Shown here: positions 34,438 to 44,186 of the stretch, piece after piece | How the letters are laid out: every line of letters starts with the position of its first letter | Numbering within the stretch: position 1 is the first letter of the stretch | DNA from: an uncultured Pseudomonadota bacterium | GTDB taxonomy: Bacteria > Myxococcota_A > UBA796 > GCA-2862545 | NCBI GenBank assembly: GCA_913061235.1 | Contig: CAJXTB010000023.1 | Span: forward strand, 38,780 to 102,779 | Direction of reading: 5' to 3' | DNA: 64,000 nt | The notes under the pieces: generated by a model | What the model was told of the DNA's origin: nothing | The model's input: only the letters and a program-made list of their open reading frames with translations | Databases searched by the model: none | Made by a program: the position numbers and the translations under genes

Positions 34438-37400
34438 ATGATTCGGTGGCTATCTGTAGGTGTGCTCCTTGCCGGGTGTGGTGATTCCAGAATTACAAGC
34501 GTCTATACCAACCTTGAGCCCAACGTGGTCATCACGTGGCCAACGGACGCATCCCGGGTCTCTGCCGACACCGCGCTGGTCTTCGTTGCCGTCGCCGGGG
34601 ACCCCGAGTCCGACGTCGACGAGCTCTCCGTCAGCTGGACCTCATCAGTAGACGGCCCGCTGCTTGGCGACTTGGCCTGGGCTGGCGACGAAGTCTCGAT
34701 GACCGCTCCGTCGGGCTTGTCGTCAGGCCCTCACACCCTGACGGTCACCGTAGCGGACCCAGACGGTGCCACCGCACAGGCTGAGACCACCGTTGTCGCC
34801 GTCGAAAACCAACCGCCGACCGTCGTGTTCACCGCCCCCGTTGATGCCGAGCACGTGTTGGTCAACAACGAGCGCTTTCGCCTTGAAGCGACCGTCTCCG
34901 ACCTCGAAGATGCCGTAGGGTCACTCACCTTGACCTGGGACGGGGACATCGCTGATGTCGCGTCCTTGCCGAGCGTTGCCCCCGCGAGCGGCGAGCTGTC
35001 GACCCTGCTGCCAGAGCTGTCCCCAGGCATCCACCTTCTGTCGCTCTCCGTCCGTGACAGTGATGGCGCTGAGGCATTCGCTGAGACGTCGTTCAGAGTG
35101 GTGGTAGACGCCGACAATGACGGCATCTTCGGGGAAGACGACTGCAATGATGACGACGCCAACGCCTTTCCCGGAGCCGATGAGCGCTGCAACGGCGCGG
35201 ATGACGACTGCAACGGACTCATTGATGATGCTGCTGTTGACGCAACCAACTGGTACGTCGACCTGGACGGCGACGAGTTCGGAGACCAGGCCTTGGCCGT
35301 CATCGCCTGCGACCCACCCGACGAGACCTACACCTCCACGTCCGGCGACTGTGACGACACGCGTGCGCAGATCTACCCAGGTGCCCCAGAACTCTGCAAC
35401 GGCCTAGATGATGACTGCGACACCCTCATCGACGAGAACCCGCCCGAGTGGGCCCTCGATGACGACGGCGACGGCTTCGGTGACCCCGAGAACACCGTCC
35501 CTGCCTGCGAAGCACCGAACGACAGCTACGTTCTAGACCAGACCGACTGCGACGACACCCTTGAACAGGTCAATCCAGGTGCTGACGAGCTGTGCAACGA
35601 CCGCGACGACAACTGCAACACCGTCGTCGACGAAGACCCCGTAGACCCGGTCCCTTGGTACCTAGACGGTGACGGTGACGACTACGGAATCACAGAAGGC
35701 GCCCAGACGGCCTGTCTTCCACCCACCGACGCCTACGTCGCTGAAGCCGGCGACTGTGATGATGCCTCGGCGAGCGTTCATCCGGGAGCCGACGAGCTGT
35801 GCAACGGTACGGACGACGACTGCGATGAGGTCATCGACAACGACCCCGTAGACGCGCCCGATTGGTACGTCGACGTTGACGGCGATGCCTACGGCAACCC
35901 GGACTCTGCGGTCTCGTCCTGTGAGGTGCCTAGCGGCAACTACATCGCGACCAGCGGCGACTGTGACGACGCACGAAACAGCGTCAACCCAGACGCTACC
36001 GAGGTGTGCAATGGCCGCGATGACGACTGCGATGACCTCGTCGATGAGGACCCACCCGAGTGGGCTCTGGATAGTGACGGCGACGGCTTCGGTGACCCGG
36101 ACAACACGGTCGCTGCATGCGACCGCCCCGGTGACGACTACGTTCGCGACCAGACCGACTGCGACGACGCCAGTGAAGCGGTCAACCCCGGCGCACCCGA
36201 GCTGTGCAACGACGACAACTGCAACGTCGCTATCGACGAAGACGCTGTTGACCCCACCTCGTGGTACCTCGACGAAGACGGAGACGACTACGGCGTTGCC
36301 AGCACAGCGGTGAGTGCGTGCGAGCCGCCAACATCCAGCCACGTGGCGACCGCTGGCGACTGCGATGACGTGCGCAGCTTTGTCTACCCGGGTGCGCCAG
36401 AGCAGTGCAACGGCCGCGATGACGACTGTGACGACGCTATCGACGAGATTGCCCCCACTTGGATTCGTGACGCAGACTCCGATGGTTACGGCGACTCATC
36501 GGACACCGTCATGGCCTGCGATGCCCCCGCGTCTGACTACATCCTCGACACGGGCGCCCCCGCGGACTGCAACGACAGCGCCGCTGGGGTCAATCCTGGC
36601 GCGGACGAGGTCTGCAACGGAACGGACGACAACTGTGATGACGCCGTTGACAACGACGCCGTTGACGCACCCACCTGGTACACAGACGTGGACAACGACA
36701 CCTTCGGGGCAGCATCGTCCGCTGCGACCGTGTGTGAGCCACCCAACGCGAACGCCATCCTGAACGGTGGCGACTGTGACGACGGCCGTGCAGCCGTCAA
36801 CCCCGATGCCACCGAGGTGTGCAACGGGCGCGACGACAACTGTGACGACCGCATTGACGACAACCCACCCGAGTGGGCGCTGGACGGCGACGGCGATGGC
36901 TACGGCGACCCCGACGTCACCGTGGCTGTCTGTGACCGTCCGAGTGCTGAATACGTTCGCGACCAGACCGACTGCGACGACAGCCGCGACAGCGTCTACC
37001 CAGACGCCCCAGAGCAGTGCAACGACCGCGACGACAACTGCGACGGCCTGACGGACAACAATGCTGTAGACGTGGCACCTTGGTACCTGGACGCCGACGC
37101 CGACCTGTACGGAACCGCTGCCTCCGAAGTGTTCGCCTGTGAGCCACCCACCACAGACTACGTTGGCTCCGCAGGCGACTGCGATGACGGTCGACCCTTT
37201 GTCTACCCAGGCGCTCCCGAGCAGTGCAACGGACTGGATGACAACTGTGATGATGTTGTGGACGAGGTTGCCCCCACCTGGATTCGCGACGCCGACGGTG
37301 ATGGCTACGGCAATCCCTCCGACACCGTCGCGGCCTGCGACGCCCCCGCATCCAACTACATTCTCGACATTGGCTCCCTCGCGGACTGCAACGACAGCGC

Positions 37401-40400
37401 CGCTGCGGTCAATCCTGGCGCGGACGAGGTCTGCAACGGAGCGGACGACAACTGCGATGACGTCGTCGACAACGACGCTGTTGACGCTCCCACTTGGTAC
37501 GCCGACATTGACGATGATTCCTACGGATCTGTCGCCTCCGCCGTAGAAGTCTGCGAGCCGCCCAACGCCACCTACATCTCAACGGCAGGGGACTGTGATG
37601 ACGGCCGCGCCAGCGTCAACCCGGATGCCACCGAGGTGTGCAACGGCCGCGACGACAACTGCGACGACCGTGTAGACGAGAACCCACCCGAGTGGGCACT
37701 GGACGACGACGGCGATGGCTACGGCGACCCCGACGTCACCGTGGCTGTGTGCGACCGTCCGAGTGCTGACTACGTGCGCGACCAGACCGACTGCGACGAC
37801 AGCCGCGACAGCGTCTTCCCAGGTGGCGAAGAGCTGTGCAACGACCGCGACGACAACTGCGACGGCCTGACCGACAACGACGCTGCGGACGTTGTCCCTT
37901 GGTACGAGGACTCTGACGCCGACCTGTACGGCAACGCGGACGCTCGCGTATTCGCTTGTGACGCCCCTACAGCCGAGTATGTGAGTGATGCCGGCGACTG
38001 CGATGACACGCGCGACTCCGTTCGCCCCGGTGCGCCCGAGCTGTGCAACGGCCGCGACGACAACTGCGACGGTACTATCGATGAGGAAGCCCCCACCTGG
38101 TTCCTCGACAGCGACGGAGACGGCTACGGCAACGCGGACAGCAGTGTTGTGGCGTGCGAGCCCCCGACCAGCCGCTACGTCAGCGACGCGACCGACTGCA
38201 ACGACAACGCCATCGCTATCAATCCGGGCGCAGACGAAGTGTGCAACGGTCTGGATGACGACTGCAACACCGCCGTTGACGACGATGCCTCAGATGTTGT
38301 CGCTTGGTACCCCGATGCCGATGGCGACGACTACGGCAACGAAAATGCCCAAACAATGGCGTGCTTCGCACCGACCCCCACCCACATCCGCACCGGCGAT
38401 GACTGTGATGACACCCGTGTCTCCGTCAACCCGGATGGCGAGGACGTCTGCAATGGCCTGGATGACAACTGCGACGACCGGGTAGATGAGAACCCGCTGG
38501 TGTGGGCCTTTGACGGCGACGGCGATGACTACGGCAACCCCGCCGTCACCGTTGTGTCCTGCGAGCCCCCGAACTCCCGCTACATCAGCGACCAGACCGA
38601 CTGCGACGACAGCCGCGCGAGCAGCTACCCAGGCGCACCAGAAGTCTGCAACGGCCGTGACGACAACTGCGATGGCCAGACCGACATCAGCGCGGTGGAC
38701 GAGGTGCCCTGGTACCTCGATGCAGACGGAGACCTGTACGGATTCGCAGCCTCTGAGGTCTTTGCCTGCGACGCCCCAACCACCGACTACGTGCGTGACG
38801 ACAGCGACTGCGACGACACGCGCAGTACCGTTCGCCCCGGTGCGCCCGAGCTGTGCAACGGCCGCGACGACAACTGCGATGGCACCGTCGACGAAGGCGC
38901 TCCCACATGGTTCCTCGACAACGATGCCGACGGCTATGGCACTAGCGACAGCGGCATCGTGGCGTGCGACCCGCCAAACAGCCGCTACGTCAGCGACGCG
39001 ACCGACTGCAATGACAACGCCATCGCTATCAATCCGGGCGCAGACGAAGTGTGCAATGGCCTAGATGACGACTGCAACACCGCCGTCGATGACGATGCCT
39101 CAGACGTTGTCGCCTGGTACCCCGATGCCGACGGCGACGACTACGGCAACCAGAACGCCCAACAGATGGCGTGCTTCGCACCGACGCCTGACTACATCCG
39201 CACCGGCCACGACTGTGACGATACCCGCAGCGCCGTCAACCCGGATGGCGAAGACATCTGCAATGGCCTCGATGACAACTGTGACGGAGACGTCGACGAG
39301 AACCCACTGGTGTGGGCGCTGGATGACGACGGCGATGACTACGGAGACGCCAGCGTCACTGTTCTATCCTGCAACCGCCCGAGCTCCCGCTACGTCAGCG
39401 ACCAGACCGACTGCAACGATGCCGACGCCCAGGTGTTTCCCGGTGCCGTTGAGCGCTGTAACGACAGTGATGACAGCTGCGACGGTGTTGCGGACAGCCC
39501 AGCCCCACCGAGCGCTGCCACCTACTACACAGACGACGATGGCGACGGCTACGGCGACCCAGACACAGCGGTTGTCTCGTGCACCCCGCCCGGCGGTGAC
39601 GTCACCGAGGTGCCGTTTGACTGCGACGACGCCGACCCGTCCATCAATCCCGACGCCTTGGAGATGTGTGACGGCGTTGACAACGACTGCGACGGACAGA
39701 TTGAACAATCCTTCGACGTTCCAGAAGACTATGCAACCCCCCAAGAGGCTGTCGATGCCGCGTCTTCCGGGGACTTGGTGTGCATTGCTCCCGGTCGGTA
39801 TGTGGACAACGTCAGCATTATCAACAAGAGCTTGCGTATGTACGGATCTGGCCGCGGTGTGACCACGATTGTCAATGGCGGCAATGGGTCGGTCATGCGG
39901 CTCGGCGGTGCGGCGACCCCCTCGCTGTTGGCGGACCTGACGCTTGAGGGCGGTCGGGGCAATCTGGGGGCTGGCTTGTGGATTCGCAGCTCTTCCCCGA
40001 CGGTCGAGCGCGTTGAGATTGTGGACTCGGTTTGTGAGATCACTGAAAACGGGCGCTGCCCAGGAACCGCGGTGTACGTAGACAACTCGGCGGCTCGGCT
40101 TCGAGACATCACCATTGATGGTGTCACTCCCGATGGCTTGATTCTCGGTCAAGACATCTACCAGGGCTTCGCCATGTACATGCACACCTTCTCGGGTGAG
40201 ATTGACGGGCTGGAGATTACCAACGTCGAAGTCGACCATCGCCAACAGCATGGCGCAGCGCTGTTCATCCGTCAGATGGGCGGCTGGGGCGACCGCAAGG
40301 CCATCAACAACCTGTACGTACACGACAACTACATCAGCACCAGCGGCAGGACCAAGGGCTTGGTCCACTTCTCCCAGTCGCACATTGACCTGAACCACGC

Positions 40401-41019
40401 CCGCATCATTGACAACCACACCGAAGGTGGCGACTCCGCAGGCACCTTGTATGGTTGGGGTGTAGCGCTAGAGCTGTACAACTCGGTCATCTTGGACAAC
40501 CAAGTCGGCGGGCCCCGCAGCAACGTCTCGAGAGGTGGCGGCATTGCGCTGGAGCAGGGGTTCCTAGACCTGATCAATACGGATGTGGTCGGCAACCAGG
40601 TTCGTGCATTCTCGACTTGGCAACCTTGCTTCGGGGCGGGTGTGGTTATCGTCTCAACCACTGGAACTGCGACCTTCCTCAACAGCAACATCGTGAACAA
40701 CGAGCTGATTTGCGCCCTGCCAGAAGGCGGTGGCTTCTACGACGCGACCAACTCGCCGTCGTCGACCGCGACCTACACCAACTTCTGGGGTAACACCGAG
40801 CCGCAGTTCCATGCGTTCTCCCACAGTAATGCCTCTCAAGGCGACTACAGTGTAGACCCACAGTTCTTCAACATTGGCTTCCCAGACGCGCGCTTGTGGG
40901 ACCTACGCCTGCGCTCGACCAGCCCGCTGCGGAACATGGGTGACCCCAACGCGGCGTACAACGACCCCGATGGTAGCCGCAACGACCCAGGGTCCAGAGG
41001 TGGACCCGATGCGCTGTGA
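34438..41019 (+). CDS. Giant lipoprotein: Ig-like domains, 23 MopE-like Cys/Asp repeats, beta-helix
   Basis: A 2193-residue lipoprotein. The ATG at 34438 begins MIRWLSVGVLLAGC, lipobox Cys14; a longer frame upstream lacks a signal. Residues 20-220 are two Ig/cadherin-like beta-sandwiches. Residues about 223-1761 are 23 repeats of about 68 residues: W-Y-x-D-x-D-x-D-x-Y-G, A-C-x-P-P, D-C-D-D, then E-x-C-N-G-x-D-D-x-C-D-x-x-x-D. These are the metal-binding MopE-type motif; members bind calcium or copper. One copy (PELCNDDNCNVAIDE) lacks two residues. Residues about 1761-2193 are a right-handed beta-helix (DUF1565-like): ATPQEAVDAASSGDLVC, GRYVDNVSI, then repeated NNLYVHDNYIS-type turns. The protein probably forms a long calcium-rich surface fibre. 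Confidence 0.85.
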   Translation: MIRWLSVGVLLAGCGDSRITSVYTNLEPNVVITWPTDASRVSADTALVFVAVAGDPESDVDELSVSWTSSVDGPLLGDLAWAGDEVSMTAPSGLSSGPHTLTVTVADPDGATAQAETTVVAVENQPPTVVFTAPVDAEHVLVNNERFRLEATVSDLEDAVGSLTLTWDGDIADVASLPSVAPASGELSTLLPELSPGIHLLSLSVRDSDGAEAFAETSFRVVVDADNDGIFGEDDCNDDDANAFPGADERCNGADDDCNGLIDDAAVDATNWYVDLDGDEFGDQALAVIACDPPDETYTSTSGDCDDTRAQIYPGAPELCNGLDDDCDTLIDENPPEWALDDDGDGFGDPENTVPACEAPNDSYVLDQTDCDDTLEQVNPGADELCNDRDDNCNTVVDEDPVDPVPWYLDGDGDDYGITEGAQTACLPPTDAYVAEAGDCDDASASVHPGADELCNGTDDDCDEVIDNDPVDAPDWYVDVDGDAYGNPDSAVSSCEVPSGNYIATSGDCDDARNSVNPDATEVCNGRDDDCDDLVDEDPPEWALDSDGDGFGDPDNTVAACDRPGDDYVRDQTDCDDASEAVNPGAPELCNDDNCNVAIDEDAVDPTSWYLDEDGDDYGVASTAVSACEPPTSSHVATAGDCDDVRSFVYPGAPEQCNGRDDDCDDAIDEIAPTWIRDADSDGYGDSSDTVMACDAPASDYILDTGAPADCNDSAAGVNPGADEVCNGTDDNCDDAVDNDAVDAPTWYTDVDNDTFGAASSAATVCEPPNANAILNGGDCDDGRAAVNPDATEVCNGRDDNCDDRIDDNPPEWALDGDGDGYGDPDVTVAVCDRPSAEYVRDQTDCDDSRDSVYPDAPEQCNDRDDNCDGLTDNNAVDVAPWYLDADADLYGTAASEVFACEPPTTDYVGSAGDCDDGRPFVYPGAPEQCNGLDDNCDDVVDEVAPTWIRDADGDGYGNPSDTVAACDAPASNYILDIGSLADCNDSAAAVNPGADEVCNGADDNCDDVVDNDAVDAPTWYADIDDDSYGSVASAVEVCEPPNATYISTAGDCDDGRASVNPDATEVCNGRDDNCDDRVDENPPEWALDDDGDGYGDPDVTVAVCDRPSADYVRDQTDCDDSRDSVFPGGEELCNDRDDNCDGLTDNDAADVVPWYEDSDADLYGNADARVFACDAPTAEYVSDAGDCDDTRDSVRPGAPELCNGRDDNCDGTIDEEAPTWFLDSDGDGYGNADSSVVACEPPTSRYVSDATDCNDNAIAINPGADEVCNGLDDDCNTAVDDDASDVVAWYPDADGDDYGNENAQTMACFAPTPTHIRTGDDCDDTRVSVNPDGEDVCNGLDDNCDDRVDENPLVWAFDGDGDDYGNPAVTVVSCEPPNSRYISDQTDCDDSRASSYPGAPEVCNGRDDNCDGQTDISAVDEVPWYLDADGDLYGFAASEVFACDAPTTDYVRDDSDCDDTRSTVRPGAPELCNGRDDNCDGTVDEGAPTWFLDNDADGYGTSDSGIVACDPPNSRYVSDATDCNDNAIAINPGADEVCNGLDDDCNTAVDDDASDVVAWYPDADGDDYGNQNAQQMACFAPTPDYIRTGHDCDDTRSAVNPDGEDICNGLDDNCDGDVDENPLVWALDDDGDDYGDASVTVLSCNRPSSRYVSDQTDCNDADAQVFPGAVERCNDSDDSCDGVADSPAPPSAATYYTDDDGDGYGDPDTAVVSCTPPGGDVTEVPFDCDDADPSINPDALEMCDGVDNDCDGQIEQSFDVPEDYATPQEAVDAASSGDLVCIAPGRYVDNVSIINKSLRMYGSGRGVTTIVNGGNGSVMRLGGAATPSLLADLTLEGGRGNLGAGLWIRSSSPTVERVEIVDSVCEITENGRCPGTAVYVDNSAARLRDITIDGVTPDGLILGQDIYQGFAMYMHTFSGEIDGLEITNVEVDHRQQHGAALFIRQMGGWGDRKAINNLYVHDNYISTSGRTKGLVHFSQSHIDLNHARIIDNHTEGGDSAGTLYGWGVALELYNSVILDNQVGGPRSNVSRGGGIALEQGFLDLINTDVVGNQVRAFSTWQPCFGAGVVIVSTTGTATFLNSNIVNNELICALPEGGGFYDATNSPSSTATYTNFWGNTEPQFHAFSHSNASQGDYSVDPQFFNIGFPDARLWDLRLRSTSPLRNMGDPNAAYNDPDGSRNDPGSRGGPDAL
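35107..39720 (+). repeat. 23 MopE-like coding repeats with a higher-order period of about 810 bases
   Basis: Units of about 204 bases each encode one Asp-rich loop plus a C-N-G-x-D-D-x-C core. A variant with the text N-P-(P/L)-(E/V)-W-A-(L/F)-D recurs at codons beginning 35446, 36058, 36871, 37690, 38500 and 39310, that is every 612, 813, 819, 810 and 810 bases. The array therefore grew by copying blocks of three to four units, not single units. Confidence 0.85.
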
Positions 41020-41183
41020 TTTCCAGAGGCGCGTTGGGTGGCGCCGCTCGCGAGAGTGCCGCAGCCAAAATCGCGAATCCGTCACACAGGTAGTCAACCG
41101 CGTTGCACCGAACTGGGATGGTTTACATCCTTTTGGGTTGTGCTTCTCATCGCCGGTAGGCCGCCATTGTCAGGATCACCCAT

Positions 41184-41201
41184 GGGTATACTACGGGTAT
41201 A
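41184..41201 (+). promoter_or_regulatory. Paired GGGTATA direct repeat, site 2
   Basis: GGGTATA at 41184-41190 and 41195-41201 has the same 11-base period as site 1 at 34338. Flanks are also conserved (GATCA-CC-upstream, AAC downstream). It lies about 117 bases before the ATG of the hexapeptide/ELWxxDGT gene at 41318. Confidence 0.55.
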
Positions 41202-41206
41202 GGAAC

Positions 41207-41222
41207 TTTACTTTTTAGTAAA
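41207..41222 (+). promoter_or_regulatory. TTTACT-TTTT-AGTAAA hairpin after site 2
   Basis: A perfect 6-bp inverted repeat with a TTTT loop starts 6 bases after the direct repeat. It may be an operator or a small leader hairpin of the 41318 gene. It is AT-rich, unlike its surroundings, so it may also overlap promoter sequence. Confidence 0.35.
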
Positions 41223-41317
41223 CACAAGTGTAAGCCTATCTGTGGTGCGTCGGGTGCACTGATGTCCACTGCTCGTTCGTGAGTTGAAGCTTCACGGACG
41301 GCACTCCTGGGGGAATC

Positions 41318-42646
41318 ATGACACTCGTTTTATTGTCGCTCATTGCATCCATCGCGTCCGCAGCGGACCTCGACGGGGACGGCTGCGAGGACACCTACTG
41401 GGATGCCAACGGGGCCTGTGTGGCCTCAAGTGCTGTATTGGGTAGTGGCGTTACCGTGGGCGCAGATGCCGTGGTCAGTGATGGTGCGAGTGTTGGCGCG
41501 GACACGACCCTGGGAGCTTCGGTATTTGTGGGGCGCCGCGCCACCCTGGTAGGCCGAGTGGCCGAAGCCACGGCACGGCTTGTCGGTAGCGGAACGGTCC
41601 TCGGCCGGCGAGCCTACATAGACGCGGACCATGAGATTGGCGCGGACAACACCTTTGGTCGTTCCGCCAGCGCAGGACTGCGCCTGAAGACCGAGGCCGA
41701 TGTGGGCGTGGGCTTCGCGACCACCCTAGGCGACGACGTCTTTCTCCGATCTGGCGCAGTGGTGGGTAGCCTGGTGCAAGTAGGAGACAAGACCACTGTG
41801 CAAGCCAGCGCGGTGCTCGCTCGCGGTGTCACCATCCTCGACTCGACCAGCGCCGCGTTCATCGGCGGAATCATTGGACCGAATGTCACCATCGGCGCGG
41901 ACAGCACCATTGCTGCGACCGCCCGCATCCGCAAGGACGCTACCTTGGGCAGCGGGGTCACCATCGCAGCGGGTGCCCGCATTGGTCGGGAGGTGATTGT
42001 TGAGGACGGAGCCACTGTCGGTGCCGGTGCGCAGATTCGCAACGGGGCAACAATACCGGCCGGTGCGGTGGTGCCGGACGGCTACATCGTTCTGCGGGGA
42101 CTCACCTTCAACGGCACTGGCGGTATTGAAGACTGCAGCAGCGGCTCGGACGACGATGGCGACGGACTTGCCGACTGTCTCGACCCACAGTGCGCGATGG
42201 AAGAGGTCTGCATGAACCCGCCGGCTGCCACGCCGTGGCTCGTCTTCGGAGCCTCGGCTGGCACCGCGGGGGAGGAACTGTGGATTAGCGACGGCACGGT
42301 GGCTGGGACGGGACTGCTCGCAGATATCAACCCGTCGAGCACGACACCCTTCGACACCGACGGCTGCTACAACGACGGCAACGACTCCTTCTTTTGCGAC
42401 TTCATCTTTCCGGATGATTGTGAGTTCCAAGGGCCGGACGCCAATCCGTACTGTGGGTCAGACGGCAGCTCGAAGCCGGGCCACTTTGTGGCGATGGGCG
42501 ACCACCTGTACTTCACCGCGGACGACGGTACTCATGGCCGCGAGCTGTGGCGCACGGACGGCACCGTGACTGAGCGTCTCACCGACATCAACCCCAACGG
42601 CAACTCGTTCATCTCGCCAAACAACAATCCCGATGACCGTCCCTAA
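41318..42646 (+). CDS. Hexapeptide beta-helix / ELWxxDGT surface protein, 5' part (ends at in-frame stop)
   Basis: GGGGGAATC precedes the ATG at 41318. Signal peptide MTLVLLSLIASIASA is followed by an Asp/Cys motif (DLDGDGCEDTYWDANGAC), then hexapeptide LbH turns from about 35 to 260 (VLGSGVTVGADAVVSDGASV; IGPNVTIGADSTIAATARIR). Residues 265-300 are a Cys/Asp link (CSSGSDDDGDGLADCLDPQC). Then come ELWxxDGT propeller-type repeats: GTAGEELWISDGTVAGTGLL and DDGTHGRELWRTDGTV. The frame ends at a TAA at 42644-42646, in the middle of a repeat. Reading on in the same frame gives a continuing propeller sequence, so this is the 5' portion of a gene interrupted by one stop codon. Confidence 0.75.
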   Translation: MTLVLLSLIASIASAADLDGDGCEDTYWDANGACVASSAVLGSGVTVGADAVVSDGASVGADTTLGASVFVGRRATLVGRVAEATARLVGSGTVLGRRAYIDADHEIGADNTFGRSASAGLRLKTEADVGVGFATTLGDDVFLRSGAVVGSLVQVGDKTTVQASAVLARGVTILDSTSAAFIGGIIGPNVTIGADSTIAATARIRKDATLGSGVTIAAGARIGREVIVEDGATVGAGAQIRNGATIPAGAVVPDGYIVLRGLTFNGTGGIEDCSSGSDDDGDGLADCLDPQCAMEEVCMNPPAATPWLVFGASAGTAGEELWISDGTVAGTGLLADINPSSTTPFDTDGCYNDGNDSFFCDFIFPDDCEFQGPDANPYCGSDGSSKPGHFVAMGDHLYFTADDGTHGRELWRTDGTVTERLTDINPNGNSFISPNNNPDDRP

Positions 42647-43621
42647 GACGTCTTCGCCGTGAATGGTGATTATCTGTACTTTAACTCTGTCTGGGACTCG
42701 GGAAGCGGTCTGGGGGACCTGTACCGGTACTCGGAGCTCGGTGGCGTGGAGACGGTGACTCTGCCCGTCAGCGGGATGAAAGCAACCGGACAGCTTCGGG
42801 TGTTCGAGGGCGTCCTGTACGTGGTTGTTCGACCGTCCAGCAATCAGAACCTGGACCTGTTGTCCTACGACGGCCTAAATCCAGCGGTCACCCTGGGAGT
42901 GGCGCCCTATGGCAACGGATCTAGCCAGGGGAACTCGCTCCAAGGCCTGTTCGTTGTGGACGATGGCCTTGTTTTTCACGGCTACGACGGCACGTACAGG
43001 GTCTTCAGCTACGCGCCGAACGAGCCGAGCCCCGCTGTGTACAAACACACTGACCAGCCCGTATTGTTGCGCGAGGCTACGGTCTTCAATGGGCGACTAT
43101 GTGGTACCCGGGGGCCTTATCCCAGCGATACGCCTGTCTGCTACGACGCGCGTCCAGGCCCAGAGGCTGTGCAGGACCTCGGACCAACTGGACTCAACTC
43201 CGCAACGTATGGGGCTGTAGTCGGTGATGACTGGTACTGCTTTCGTCCCAACGTGTCAGGCATTGGCTACCGCATACACTGTACTGACGGCGTGTCTTCC
43301 GCAGCCCAGCTGCAAGGGAGTCCGGACGGCTTCAACCTCGCTGGGTACGAAGGTAGCCTCTACTATCTGGATGGTGCTGTGGGGCGCCCTTACCGCTACG
43401 CCTTCGACGGGAGTTCGTCGAGTCTCATCACTTCGGTCTCCAGCGGACAGTTCGGTATTCCGACGGGTCTGCCCGGTCTTGATACCCTCGCAATCTCCGT
43501 GCGCAATGGCTCGGCTTCCGAGCTGCGCTTCTACCATCCGTCCGACGGTTCGGTGGACACGGTCGTCATCGACTCGTCCAACAACACACAGGCGACCCAT
43601 CTGATGGTCTGGCTCCGCTGA
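42647..43621 (+). pseudogene. 3' part of the ELWxxDGT surface protein, same frame after the stop
   Basis: This part is in the same frame as the preceding 5' part and directly follows its TAA. Text resumes DVFAVNGDYLYFNSVWDSG, which completes the broken propeller repeat (LTDINPNG, then NG-x-L-Y-F). Later repeats continue to the stop at 43621 (VVDDGLVFHGYDGTYRVFSY; YEGSLYYLDGAVGRPYRYAF). A GTG at 42659 could start a 320-residue protein, but it has no ribosome site and no signal peptide. The undamaged protein would be about 767 residues. A nonsense mutation, stop readthrough or an assembly error are all possible. Confidence 0.65.
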
Positions 43622-43681
43622 CTCACAGGCCGGTGTGCGTAAGTCCATTGTGAATTACGGGGCTTCGGGAGGGAAGGTCTC

Positions 43682-44062
43682 GTGATTGTTTTCGGTACAC
43701 ACAAGTTCGGCTGGGTCGACCAGGTCGAGGGCCTCGGCTCGGTCGCAACGATGTTCATTCACGTGATGTACGTGCCGCTGATTCCCACAGGGTCGTTTTT
43801 CATCTTCGCGGATGACGAGGACCGTGGCGTCACCATTCCGCTCAACGGTAAGTCGGTGCTGATTGCCTACACCCGCGCCGCCATGTTTTGGACAGCGTTC
43901 ATCTGCACGCTCGCCGCCCTGGTGTCCTCTGGGCTCACCTGTTGCTGTGCACTTCCAGTGTGGGGAATCTACTTCGCCATGCCCTTCCTGCTTCGTCCAG
44001 CCACTCAACAGCGTGCGGATGAGCTCCGAGCCATGCTCGTGAGCAAGATGGACCACGGGTAG
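43682..44062 (+). CDS. Small membrane protein with two hydrophobic segments
   Basis: A 126-residue protein starting at GTG 43682 after GGGAGGGAAGG, a strong ribosome site. The first part (VFGTHKFGWVDQVEGLGSVA) is a short cytosolic domain, with a weak hydrophobic stretch MFIHVMYVPLIPTGSFFIF. Two clear membrane segments follow at about 66-84 (AAMFWTAFICTLAALVSS) and 85-105 (LTCCCALPVWGIYFAMPFLL), including a CCC triplet. The C-terminus is charged (RADELRAMLVSKMDHG). A short unknown membrane protein, monocistronic here. No function is proposed. Confidence 0.7.
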   Translation: MIVFGTHKFGWVDQVEGLGSVATMFIHVMYVPLIPTGSFFIFADDEDRGVTIPLNGKSVLIAYTRAAMFWTAFICTLAALVSSGLTCCCALPVWGIYFAMPFLLRPATQQRADELRAMLVSKMDHG

Positions 44063-44130
44063 ACAGTTGGTTGGGCGACCATCGCCCAGAAGTGACACGT
44101 AGGTCGCTTTCTTTTGGGGGCCACAACGAA

Positions 44131-44166
44131 CAACGGCGGAGTCGCTGGTGTGCGACTCCGCCGTTG
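44131..44166 (-). terminator. Perfect 15-bp hairpin, bidirectional terminator candidate
   Basis: CAACGGCGGAGTCGC (44131-44145) and its exact complement (44152-44166) are separated by TGGTGT. It lies 20 bases after the stop of the minus-strand TPR gene and 69 bases after the plus-strand membrane gene. It is strong and GC-rich, but only short T runs flank it. Confidence 0.75.
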
Positions 44167-44186
44167 GGCGCTACAAAACGTTCGAC

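Noticed and set aside
39364..40419. 351-residue minus-strand frame in the MopE-repeat/beta-helix gene
   Set aside because: It is antisense to a repetitive gene; repeats keep several frames open. No signal, domain or ribosome site supports it.
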